Assembly (NCBI RefSeq): GCF_901000735.1
Contig: NC_081542.1
Span: 29,866,838-29,930,837, forward strand
Length of the DNA: 64,000 bases
Source of the DNA: Corylus avellana
Taxonomy: Eukaryota; Streptophyta; Magnoliopsida; Fagales; Betulaceae
Direction of reading: 5' to 3'
The position numbers and the translations under genes are program-made. Positions 49,132 through 58,229 of this stretch are shown piece after piece. Positions within the stretch are counted from its first letter, which is position 1. Every line of letters starts with the position of its first letter. The notes under the pieces are model-generated. The model worked only from the letters and a program-made list of their open reading frames with translations, made no database searches and was not told the DNA's origin.

Positions 49132-50878
49132 ATTTGTTGTGCTTTTGTCCAACTTGGTTTTGGAATACCCAGTGGGTTTAGAGTTCTTGTTTTAGTAGAC
49201 TTATGTTTCACTCCCACAAGGTTTTGTTTTTCCTCCTATTGTTGGGAAACTTTTTGGCCGACTATAGCATCTATAAAAGGGACATAGCTTCAGCCTTTGT
49301 AGAGCAGCACAATAACGAAGAAATCTATGCCATCTCACTTAGTTTTCTCACGTGTTTGTGTCGTAAGGCACTTAGGGAAAAAGAATGTTTTTCTTGTATT
49401 TGTTCTCTTTTTTTGTATTTTTTTCTTTTGTGTGAGAGTGAGATTTGGGTGTATTGGGGCTTTGGGTTTTGAGCGGTTTTCTCCCTACTAGTCCTTTGTA
49501 CTCCATCTTTTGTTAGTGAATTTCCTCCGGATCGTCTCCGCCAGTGGATGTTGGCTTGTTAAGACAAACCACTTAAATCTTGGTGTCGTGTATGATTGAT
49601 CTATTTTATATTCTGCTCTTTGCTGCTTCTTTAGGATCCTATATTTTAATTCCATGCACAACAAGTGGTATCAGAGCCTAGGTGCAGGATGGCTTTTGCA
49701 AAATTTGAAGTAGAAAAGTTTGATGGTTTGAATAGTTTCAGTCTTTGGCGTATCAAGACGCGTTCTTTAATGCGACAACAAGGTTTGGCGAAGATTTTAC
49801 ATCGCAAGGTGCCATCATCAAGGGAGGTGCGTTTTATGTCGCATGTACCATACTCTAGTGCGTCTGGGAGCATCATCTATGTTATGGTGTGCATTTGTCC
49901 AGATGTTTCACATGCAGTCAATGTTGTTATTCCTGGTAAGGTTTACTGGCCGGCAGTGAAATGGATACTCCGTTATCTACGGGGTGCTACAGATGTTGGT
50001 TTAGTTTTTGACAGAGACAGTGGTATTGGTTCTAGTGTCATTGGGTATATTGATTCAAATTATGCTGGCGATCTGGTTGTGACACGAGGAGATATCACAT
50101 TTGAGAAAATTGCCTCTGAGGAAAATCCAGAGGATATATTAACTAAGCCAGTTCCAGTTCTCAAGTTCAAGAGTTGTTTGAACTTGATTGTTGTGTGTAG
50201 CTTGTGATTGCCTGTGTGGGTGTTGGAGGAGACGTCATGAGGAGATTTGCATTGGGGACTTGATGGAATTCAAGTTAAGGTGGAGAATGTTGAATTATGA
50301 CTTGAATTGTCAAGTCACTTTTGAGTGGGCCGAACAATATTCCTTTTGTCTCTTAGATAATTTTGTGGTGCTTTAGTCCAACTTGGTTTTGGAATACCCA
50401 GCGGGTTTGGAGTTCTTGTTTTACTAGACTTATGTTCTACTCCCACAAGGTTTTGTTTTTCCTCCTATTGTTGGGAAACTTTTTGGCCGACTATAGCATC
50501 TATGAAAAGCACATAGCTTCAACCTTTGTAGAGCAGCACAATAATGAAGAAATTTGTGCCATCTCATTTAGTTTTCTCACGTGTTTGTGTTGTAAGGCAC
50601 TTAGGGAAAAAGAGAGTTTGTATTAGTTTTCTCTCTTTCTGTATTTTTCTCTTTTGTGTGAGAGTGAGATTTTGGTGTATTGGGGCTTTGGATTTTGAGT
50701 GGTTTTCTCCCTACTACTCCTTTGTACTCCATCTTTTTATTGAATTTCCTCCGGATCGTCTCCGCCAGTGGATGTAGGCTTGTTAAGCCGAACCACTTAA
50801 ATCTTGGTGTCGTGTGTGATTGATCTATTTTCTACTCTGTTCTTTTCTGCTTCTTTGGGATCCTGTATTTTAATTCAT
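49132..50878 (+). mobile_element. Internally deleted Copia element (unit 2)
   Basis: This is the duplicate of 42157-43975. The 5' LTR is cut by the gap; it ends CACAACA at 49663, with primer-binding site TGGTATCAGAGCC at 49666-49678. The chimeric ORF is at 49689-50207 and the 3' LTR starts TGTTGAATTATGAC at about 50288. It has the same truncated LTR end next to (AT)n as unit 1, so the element was already deleted before duplication. Confidence 0.85.
49689..50207 (+). pseudogene. Chimeric gag/RNase H ORF of the deleted Copia (unit 2)
   Basis: This has the same in-frame gag-start/pol-end fusion as 42786-43304, 173 residues, with about a dozen replacements (for example CPDVSHAVNVV for CPNVSYAVSVV). 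The frame has stayed open in both copies despite these changes. Confidence 0.8.
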
Positions 50879-50932
50879 ATATATATACTTTTTCATTTCA
50901 TTCAATCATATTAAACTTTAAATTACGATAAT

Positions 50933-51558
50933 GTCTCGACCGTGTCCCAGCGAAGTCCCGACTGTGGTTCGGTTGGGTCCCTCCAAGTCCCAACCAGGTC
51001 CTGACCAAGCCTCAGCGGTGTCTCAACCAGGTCCTTACGAGTCCAAATTGGTTCCAAGTGGGGTCCTGACCGGGACTCGGTGAAGGCCCGACGGTGGTCC
51101 GATTGGTCCTCACAAAGTCTCGATAGGGTCCCAACGAGTCTCAATAGGGTCTTGACGAGTCTCGAATAGGTCCCAACGGGGTCTCAACCGAATCCCGACG
51201 GGATCTCAACCGAATCCCGATGGGTCTTGACCGAGTCCCTGCGATGTTCCGATCAGGTCTCTACGATGTCCTAACTAAGTCCCACTTGTGGTTCGACCCG
51301 GTCCCAACAAGTCCTAATCAGGTCTTGGCCAAGTCTAGGCGGTAGCCCGATGAGTCCCGAATAGGTCCCGGTGGGGTCTATACTGGGTCCCAGTAGTATC
51401 CTAGTTGGGTCTTGGTGAACTTCAGACGATGGCTCGGCGGGGTCCTGGTCGGTTTCCGGTCAGGTCCCTGCGAGGTCTCCGACCAAGTCTAGTGGGATTC
51501 CGACTGTGGCCAAGTGAAGTCTTGGTGGAGTTTGGTCAATGTCCTGACTAGGTTTGTC
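50933..51558. repeat. Degenerate GTCC-rich minisatellite (copy 2)
   Basis: This is the counterpart of 44030-44655 and identical as far as I can read, although flanking sequence in the two units differs by several percent. Confidence 0.7.
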
Positions 51559-52288
51559 AATTTGAGAATGATATGTTGAAACTCATAAAATGGTTTACTG
51601 TTTTCAAAAATGTGAAACTATTTTTCGAAAATTAAATAGCCTTTTTTTTTCAGTCAAATTGAAAAAAAAAAAAAAAAAATTGTTGGTTATTATTTTTCAT
51701 CACACCAAACACCCCAAAATAATAAAAACATTTATCAGAAATCATTTTACGTTGAAACAAACGGAGTCTAGCTTAAATTGAAGTTGTGTCCCTTTTACAG
51801 ACTTCAAGTGAAGATCCCGTGATTTGTGATGGCTAATCTTTATTCCACCACAGGTTTAAATACATTTCCAGCATCGGAAATCTATGGCATGTGTAAATAG
51901 CTCAAAACTTAACAGAACCATCGAAAATGTATTCATCAAAAACCTATTGGAGTAGGAAAAATCAGCTAATGGTCAAAATTCTAGCCTTCTAGGTGTCAAT
52001 TTGCCACCCAACTTGGGTTCTAGACTTTTCTGTGTCGAATTTTCTTAGTATGTTTGCTAATCCTTTTTCTTCTTCCTTTTTCCTTTCTACCCAAAAATGT
52101 CAAAAAAATGAACGTACTTTTCTCACCAAAAAACAAAAAAAAAAAAAAAGGTCCTATTAACGGTTATAAAACACCCCCTCATCTCTTCAGTCTTCATTCT
52201 TGATGTTGGAATGGTCTCCTCGTGCAAATAAGGACAAGCTTTTAGCACCCCAAGGTTCATCATCTCCAAAACATTTCAAGCAAGGAAA
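51559..52288 (+). promoter_or_regulatory. 5' flank and promoter of the intact BBE-like gene
   Basis: TATAAAA at 52165-52171 lies about 120 bases upstream of the ATG at 52289, followed by a pyrimidine-rich leader (CTCATCTCTTCAGTCTTCATTC). A poly-A run lies at 52136-52149. Farther upstream is the minisatellite and the deleted Copia. No other gene is seen. Confidence 0.6.
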
Positions 52289-53911
52289 ATGAAGCCTCTT
52301 GGCTCATCTCTGTTTCCATTTGCCTTCGCTCTTTTTTTCTCATTTTTCTGGGCAACTTGGGCTCACACACACGAAAACTTTCTTCAGTGCCTCTCACTTG
52401 GTTCTGAAAACTCCAGCTCAATTTCTGAAGTCATTTACACTCCATCCAACTCCTCATATTCATCTGTCTTACAATTCTCCATACAAAACCCCAGATTCTC
52501 AACACCCGCCACCCCAAAACCTCTTGTCATTCTTACACCATCGCATGTCTCCCACATCCAAGCAGCCATCAATTGTTCCCAAACACATGGCATGCAAATA
52601 AGAGTTCGAAGTGGTGGTCACGATTTTGAAGGTCTTTCTTATGTTTCAGATGTGCCCTTCGTCTTAATTGATCTCATTAATCTTCGATCAATCAGTGTTG
52701 ATGCAGAGAATAGCACGGCGTGGGTTCAAGCAGGTGCAGCAATCGGTGAAGTTTATTATAGGATCGCCGAGAAAAGTAGAAATCTTGGCTTTCCGGCAGG
52801 AATTTCGACGACTCTGGGCGTTGGTGGACACTTCAGCGGCGGAGGGTACGGCACGATGTTGCGCAAATATGGTCTTGCTGCTGACAATATTATTGGTGCG
52901 CAATTGGTTGATGTTAAGGGTAGAATCCTTGACAGAGGATCCATGGGAGAGGATCTGTTTTGGGCGATTCGAGGAGGAGGAGGGGCGAGCTTTGGAATCA
53001 TTCTTTCATGGAAAATCAAGTTAGTTCATGTTCCATCAACTGTGACTGTTTTCACAGTTAGTCGGAACTTGGAACAAAATGCCACCAAGCTTGTTCATCG
53101 TTGGCAATATGTTGCAGCCAAGCTTCACGAAGACTTGTTCATCCGCGTCAGCTTAACAAGTGTCAATTCCAGCCAAGAAGGGAAGAGGACCATCCAAGCT
53201 TTATTCGATTCCTTGTATCTTGGAGGGATTGACAAGCTCCTTCCAATGATGCGACAGAGCTTTCCTGAGCTGGGTTTGGTGAGAGAAGATTGTATTGAAA
53301 TGAGTTGGATTGAATCTATCCTCTACTTTGCTAATTTCAGAAGTGGCGAATCCTTGGATGTTTTGCTAAATAGGACTCCTCCCATAAGATATCCTCGTAT
53401 TAAAGCAAAATCTGACTATGTCCAGGAACCAATTCCAGAACCTGGGTTGGAAGGCATCTGGCAAAGGTTTTACGAGAAAGAGGGAGAAACAGGTTTAATG
53501 GTGCTGACTCCGTATGGAGGCAGAATGAGTGAAATTTCAGAATCTGCAACTCCTTTCCCACATAGAGCTGGTAATATCTACCAAATCTATTACCGGGTGT
53601 ACTGGTTAGAAGAAGGAACTGCGGCATCAGAGAGGCATATAAGTTGGATGAGAAGGCTTTACAGCTACATGGCTCCCTACGTTTCGAAATCTCCAAGAGC
53701 TGCATATGTGAATTACAGGGACCTTGACATTGGAACAAATAGTAAAGGCAACACAAGCTATAGACGGGCGAGGATATGGGGTAATAAATATTTCAAGAGC
53801 AACTTTGACAGGTTAGTGCATGTGAAGACTGTAGTTGATCCTGTTAATTTCTTTAAAAATGAACAAAGCATCCCTCCTTTTTCATTCGGGCGGAAGAAGG
53901 GAGGTGATTAG
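52289..53911 (+). CDS. Berberine-bridge-enzyme-like FAD-linked oxidoreductase (540 aa), intact
   Basis: This single-exon gene encodes a secreted BBE-like flavoprotein of normal family length (about 530-550 aa). Residues 1-25 form a signal peptide (MKPLGSSLFPFAFALFFSFF, then WATWA). The FAD-binding domain (about 75-250) contains RSGGHDFEG with the flavin-attaching His111 and GVGGHFSGGGYG. The usual cysteinyl-flavin residue is Ser173 (FPAGISTTLG), so a single covalent bond via His is expected. The gatekeeper position (Cys+3) is Leu176, which in characterised relatives suppresses reaction with oxygen and suggests a dehydrogenase. The C-terminal BBE domain ends with [12 protein letters not shown] (Tyr476) and VVDPVNFFKNEQSIP. 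In place of the K-x-Q pair of monolignol-oxidising homologues it has Q432-x-Y434. Substrate is unknown; the family oxidises alkaloids, oligosaccharides or monolignols in the apoplast. N-glycosylation sequons are frequent. Three dead paralogues lie upstream. Confidence 0.93.
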   Translation: MKPLGSSLFPFAFALFFSFFWATWAHTHENFLQCLSLGSENSSSISEVIYTPSNSSYSSVLQFSIQNPRFSTPATPKPLVILTPSHVSHIQAAINCSQTHGMQIRVRSGGHDFEGLSYVSDVPFVLIDLINLRSISVDAENSTAWVQAGAAIGEVYYRIAEKSRNLGFPAGISTTLGVGGHFSGGGYGTMLRKYGLAADNIIGAQLVDVKGRILDRGSMGEDLFWAIRGGGGASFGIILSWKIKLVHVPSTVTVFTVSRNLEQNATKLVHRWQYVAAKLHEDLFIRVSLTSVNSSQEGKRTIQALFDSLYLGGIDKLLPMMRQSFPELGLVREDCIEMSWIESILYFANFRSGESLDVLLNRTPPIRYPRIKAKSDYVQEPIPEPGLEGIWQRFYEKEGETGLMVLTPYGGRMSEISESATPFPHRAGNIYQIYYRVYWLEEGTAASERHISWMRRLYSYMAPYVSKSPRAAYVNYRDLDIGTNSKGNTSYRRARIWGNKYFKSNFDRLVHVKTVVDPVNFFKNEQSIPPFSFGRKKGGD

Positions 53912-56054
53912 AGGTATTTAGATAGAAAAAAATTGGATTCAGGAATAAGGCCTTTATGTTTTTACCTTTTCCTCCTTATACTATAAATTAAGCATAGATA
54001 AATGGTAGGCCCTCGCTGTTTTTCATTCGTCTTCTTCCTCACTCCCATTCCCATTTCGTGATTCTGATACTTTCAATCAGATATGGGTCTTCCAAATCCA
54101 GCATTCACTTTAAAAGCCAGCCAACATTGATTTTGGTTTGTGTTTGGAGTTGTGAAACTCTGACTATGAAAGCAGACCAGAAGGATTGGAGAAAGGGATT
54201 TCGGATCAAATGAGAAGCCCCTTTGTAGGTACTAGGTATACCCATGGCCGGGTCAGGACAGTAGAATCGGGTCTTGCCGAAGATCCTGGTCTGGCTCATC
54301 ATCTCCGCCTGCGACGTCAAGTCCTTCTCCAATCCCCGCCACCGACTCTCTTCTTCTTTGTCTTCGGCGCTGAACATCACCAAATCATCATCGCCATCGA
54401 TGAAGGGTCACCGGAGAACAAAGATCCAGAACAGGGTGTTTGGAATCGTGGCCTCGACGAAGCTCTGGGGAGAAGAGGAAGAACTATATCAAGCTTTGCT
54501 TCAAGTGATAGATGGTTTTTATTTTTTATTTTTTTATTTTTTTATTTTTTATTTTTTTTTATTTTTATATTTTACCCCTAAGTTTGAGACGATTTGCAAT
54601 TCGACCTCCAAAGTTTTAATTTTGGCAATCTATCCCCAAAGTTCCAAATTTTTGTAATTTCACAATTATATCCAAAACTTTCCATATTGCCCATAATTTT
54701 TTATTTTTTTAGTTTTTATAAAATTTTTTTTAAAAAAAAATCAGGGTGGCCATAGCCACCACCCCTTTGGCCATCTAGTCATTTTTTCACCCCCAAATTT
54801 GTTTTTATAAAAAATAAAAAATAAAAAATAAAAAATTAGGGGCAAACCCGAACCAGACAGACTACTAGCACCTTAGTGAACTGGAAGGATATCAGAACGG
54901 TTGAAGTCACTTGTGAATGCAACTGATGAAAGCTGTGGCACATTAGGATCGATAAAACCATTTAGAGTATGAAATCCCCTAAAAACATTAATATATACAA
55001 ATTGCCAAGGAAACTGTACAGATTCAGTACAAAGAACAAGAAAAAAATGGTTTCCTTTACAAACACAAAGTCTGAAGCCCAATTGGTTCAGGTTATTTTT
55101 AAAAACCTAATCCAGATAGACCACTAGCACCTCAATGAAATAGAAGGAGACTAGAAAATTGGAAAAAAGATTCCTACATAGACAGAGTCTAAAGCCCAAC
55201 CGGTTCAGGTAAAATAGAAAGCAACACATATACACACACACACACACACACCAATAAAACATAAAAGAAATACTTAATTAAAAGCAGAATAAAATCTCCA
55301 AGTCCAAAAATCAGCAACACTAGAGGCAGAGATGACGGAGATGCGGAGACTTGTGAGTTCCACGCTCCAGCGCGTGAGATCCACGCACTGGCACGTGATA
55401 GCCGGAAGGATGAGCGGGTGGCAACGGCGGGAGGAGATGATGCCGGAGACAATGGTGGAGAGGTGCATTAGATGTCGGGGCTGCCAAGGGATGACAAATC
55501 GAGCTTCAAAGAAGCCGGATCGAAGACCCATGACAAATTTGAACGAATAGGCCGTCAGCGTGTCTTGGAGGAGGCAGTGGAGCATCAGAGAAGGGGTTGC
55601 AGTTGTGAATTCTGGAGAAGATTGGATACATTGCGCAAGGCGATGGATAATGCCTCATAAGAGGTGAAAAGAGCTTGAGAAAAGATATATCGATGAGAAG
55701 AAACATAGTGAAAGAGGAAGAGGGATAGATGAGGGGAGCAGGAGGAGTGGCCCCCTCACGCTTTTTCTCTTCTTGACGGCTAGAGAGAAAAGGTTGAAAC
55801 CCTAATCGAGAGAGCCTTCATCACTAGTTACTGGCTGGCTTGCAATTGATGGATGGGTTGTTTTCTAGTGTTTTCATCTCAATTCTATATATTGGTTTAT
55901 GCTAATGTGTTAAATTTTTATTAGAAGCGGTAAAAGTGGTGTTTTACAGCTTGACCGGGTATTTATATATGTAGTATCTAAAATAACTATAAATGAATTA
56001 ATTCTACATTAGCGACAACATACTTCATCCCTCATAGAAATTTATTGGCAACAA
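53912..56054. other. 3' flank of the BBE-like gene and weakly featured spacer
   Basis: The first 90 bases resemble the 3' flank of the pseudogenes, then diverge near 54007. Two more GC-rich pieces (54190-54500 and 55330-55800) carry ORFs on both strands that I do not recognise and that may be decayed genes. 54510-54840 is T/A-rich with text like one arm of a MULE-like foldback (ACCCCTAAGTTTGAGACGAT onward). 54850-55240 holds two diverged copies of a GACxACTAGCACCTxAxTGAA segment. (CA)n lies at 55232-55250. Confidence 0.45.
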
Positions 56055-56070
56055 TTTTTTTTGACATGTC
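56055..56070 (-). mobile_element. Tail of a tRNA-derived SINE, cut off by a Copia element
   Basis: On the minus strand the bases read GACATGTC followed by a run of A (56068-56055). The head of the same SINE is at 62886-62972, on the other side of the Copia element. Confidence 0.5.
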
Positions 56071-56488
56071 TGTTGTGACAAATGCAAATTCCAAGATCAC
56101 CAAAGAAGTAGAAAAGTGCAAAATAAAAAAAATAACACAACCACACAAGACACCAAGATCTAAGTGGTTCGGCTTAACAAGCCTACATCCACTGGCGGAG
56201 ACGATCCAGGAGAAATTCACTAACAAAATAGTGGAGTACAAAGAGTAGTACAAACAAAATCACTCAAACCCAAAAGCCCCAATACACCCCAATCTCACTC
56301 AAAAGAGAATTAGATACAAAAGAGAAAATATTCTCTAAAATTCTCTAAGTATTTCAGAACTCCAAAAGTGAGATCAAAATGAAGAAAAATGGTGTATCTC
56401 TTCTTCTCTTTGCAACACAAGTCTCTCTCTCGGCAACTCTTTCTTTTCTTCTTTCTCTCTTTTTCTTGTTAAAGTTGCTGCCTCTCCT

Positions 56489-56719
56489 TGTGACATCCCA
56501 CATCACCTGGGTATGGAGATGGGAATGCCCTTAAATGTATTCTACACCCTTAATGACAACAACGCGTTTTAAAGCCGTGATGGTCATGATCCCATCAGAA
56601 CTCCGCAGTTAAGCGTGCTTCTGCTGGAGTAGTACCAGGATGGGTGACCTCCTGGGAAGTCTGGTTTGAGGGGAGCCAAAAGCGGACAATATTGTGTGTC
56701 ATTGGGGTGTGATGTTACA
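56489..56719 (+). repeat. Cassandra LTR 1 with 5S-like core
   Basis: 231 bases. The 5S-like part (about 56585-56661) keeps AGTTAAGCGTGCTT (A-box-like) and GGATGGGTGACCT (C-box-like). It ends GATGTTACA and is followed by TGGTATCAGAGCC at 56722. Confidence 0.9.
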
Positions 56720-56871
56720 TATGGTATCAGAGCCATTGCCTAGCCTGAGATGGGGGGAACGTGCACAAGCCTATAAAGGTCGCTAGCGGGCACCCGCTGG
56801 GACGGATGCCAAGAATGGGTTAATCCCATGAGGGTCGCCAGCGGGGACGCTGGGTCCTAAGAGGGAGTGAT

Positions 56872-57102
56872 TGTGACGTCCCACATCGCCTGGGTATGGA
56901 GATGAGGATGTGTTTAAATATATACTACACCCTTAATGACAACAACGCGTTTTAAAGCCGTAATGGTGATGATCCCATCAGAACTCCGCAGTTAAGCGTG
57001 CTTCTGCTGAAGTAGTACTAGGATGGGTGACCTCCTGGGAAGTCTGGTTCGAGGGGAGCCAAAAGCAGACAATATTGTGTGTCATTGGGGTGGGATGTTA
57101 CA
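56872..57102 (+). repeat. Cassandra LTR 2 with 5S-like core
   Basis: 231 bases, TGTGACGTCCC start (the variant also seen in the inverted LTR). The 5S-like core reads TGCTGAAGTAGTACTAGGAT. Confidence 0.9.
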
Positions 57103-57254
57103 AATGGTATCAGAGCCATGGCCCAGCCTGAGATGGGGGGAGTGTGCACAAGCCCATGAAGGTCGCTAGCGGGCGCTCGCTGGGGCAAACGCTAAGAATG
57201 GGCTAATCCCATGAGGGTCGCCAGCGAGGACGCTGGGTCCTAAGAGGGGGTGAT

Positions 57255-57485
57255 TGTGACATCCCACATCACCTGGGTATAGAGATGAGAATGTGCTTAA
57301 ATGTATACTACACCCTTAATGACAACAACGCGTTTTAAGGCCGTGATGGTGATGATCCCATCAGAACTCCGCAGTTAAGCGTGCTTCTGCTGGAGTAGTA
57401 CTTGGATGGGTGACCTCCTGGGAAGTCTGGTTCGAGGGGAGCCAAAAGCGGACAATATTGTGTGTCATTGGGGTGGGATGTTACA
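57255..57485 (+). repeat. Cassandra LTR 3 with 5S-like core
   Basis: 231 bases, TGTGACATCCC start; followed by a primer-binding site at 57488. Confidence 0.9.
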
Positions 57486-57637
57486 AATGGTATCAGAGCC
57501 ATTGCCTAGCCTGAGATGGGGGGAGTGTGCACAAGCCCATGAAGGTCGGTAGCGGGCGCTCGCTGGGACAGACGCCAAGAATGGGCTAATCCCATGAGGG
57601 TCGCTAGCGAGGACGCTGGGTCCTAAGAGAGGGTGAT

Positions 57638-57868
57638 TGTGACATCCCACATCACCTGGGTATGGAGATGGGAATGTGCTTAAATGTATACTACACCCTT
57701 AATGACAACAATGCGTTTTAAAGCCGTGATGGTGATGATCCCATCAGAACTCCGCAGTTAATCGTGCTTCTGTTGGAGTCATACCAAGATGGGTGACCTC
57801 CTGGGATGTCTAATTCGAGGGGAGCCAAAAGCGGACAATATTGTGTGTCATTGGGGTGGGAGATTACA
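57638..57868 (+). repeat. Cassandra LTR 4 with 5S-like core
   Basis: 231 bases. The 5S-like core is more diverged (AGTTAATCGTGCTT, GAGTCATACCAAGATGGGTG). It ends GGGAGATTACA and is not followed by a primer-binding site. Confidence 0.88.
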
Positions 57869-58019
57869 TATAGCACTACTCCAGGATAAGCACGCTTAAC
57901 TACGGAGTTCTGATGGGATCATCACCATCACGGCTTTAAAATGCTTTGTTGTCATTAAGGGTGTAGTATACGTTTAAACACATCCTCATCTCCATACCCA
58001 GGCGATGTGGGACGTCACA
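57869..58019 (-). repeat. Inverted partial Cassandra LTR
   Basis: This is the reverse complement of the first ~150 LTR bases, from TGTGACGTCCCACATCGCC through the 5S-like core to GGAGTAGTGCTA, where it meets LTR 4. The LTR 3' part is missing. Its outer end forms the right border of the whole insertion. Confidence 0.9.
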
Positions 58020-58229
58020 CTCCTCTCTTCTTGATGACCGAATGGCTTCAAAAAAAACAACAAAGCCTTTTCACAAAGCTTCTAGAAGAAGCTCAATGAA
58101 TGGAGAAGCCAAAGTGGACGTGTGAGAGAGAAAACATAAGTCAAAAGTATGGGATGCCATACTGCTGTGGGGCCCACGGTAAGACTTGTGAAAACAAGTC
58201 ACCAATTCTGACAAATCTCCACCTTGACT

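Larger units (their letters stand above)
56489..58019. mobile_element. Multimeric Cassandra TRIM (four direct LTRs, three internal domains, one inverted partial LTR)
   Basis: LTR starts at 56489, 56872, 57255 and 57638 are spaced exactly 383 bases apart: 231-base LTR plus 152-base internal domain. Each LTR runs TGTGACRTCCCACATC to ...TTACA and contains a 5S rRNA-like core (GATCCCATCAGAACTCCGCA ... GGATGGGTGACCTCCTGGGA), the defining feature of Cassandra. Each internal domain starts with the primer-binding site TGGTATCAGAGCC and ends in a purine-rich tract. After the fourth LTR a 151-base inverted partial LTR ends ...GACGTCACA at 58019. The whole array is bounded by CTCCT at 56484-56488 and 58020-58024. 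Cassandra encodes no protein. Confidence 0.93.
56071..58213 (-). repeat. 3' LTR of the Copia element, split by Cassandra
   Basis: LTR sequence 56071-56488 and 58025-58213 is continuous with the intact 5' LTR at 62298-62885. The Cassandra complex and its CTCCT duplication (56489-58024) are the interruption. Confidence 0.9.

Noticed and set aside
54105..54657. Overlapping ORFs on both strands near 54.1-54.6 kb
   Set aside because: No recognisable domain, run into T-rich low complexity, and no clear splice or start context; left as possible decayed gene sequence.
55274..55660. Overlapping ORFs on both strands at 55.3-55.7 kb
   Set aside because: GC-rich sequence gives open frames in several directions; none matches a family I know.
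56571..57840. Cluster of 5S rRNA genes
   Set aside because: The 5S-like cores lie inside 231-base LTRs with primer-binding sites and are truncated and diverged relative to a 120-nt 5S gene; they are Cassandra LTR parts.
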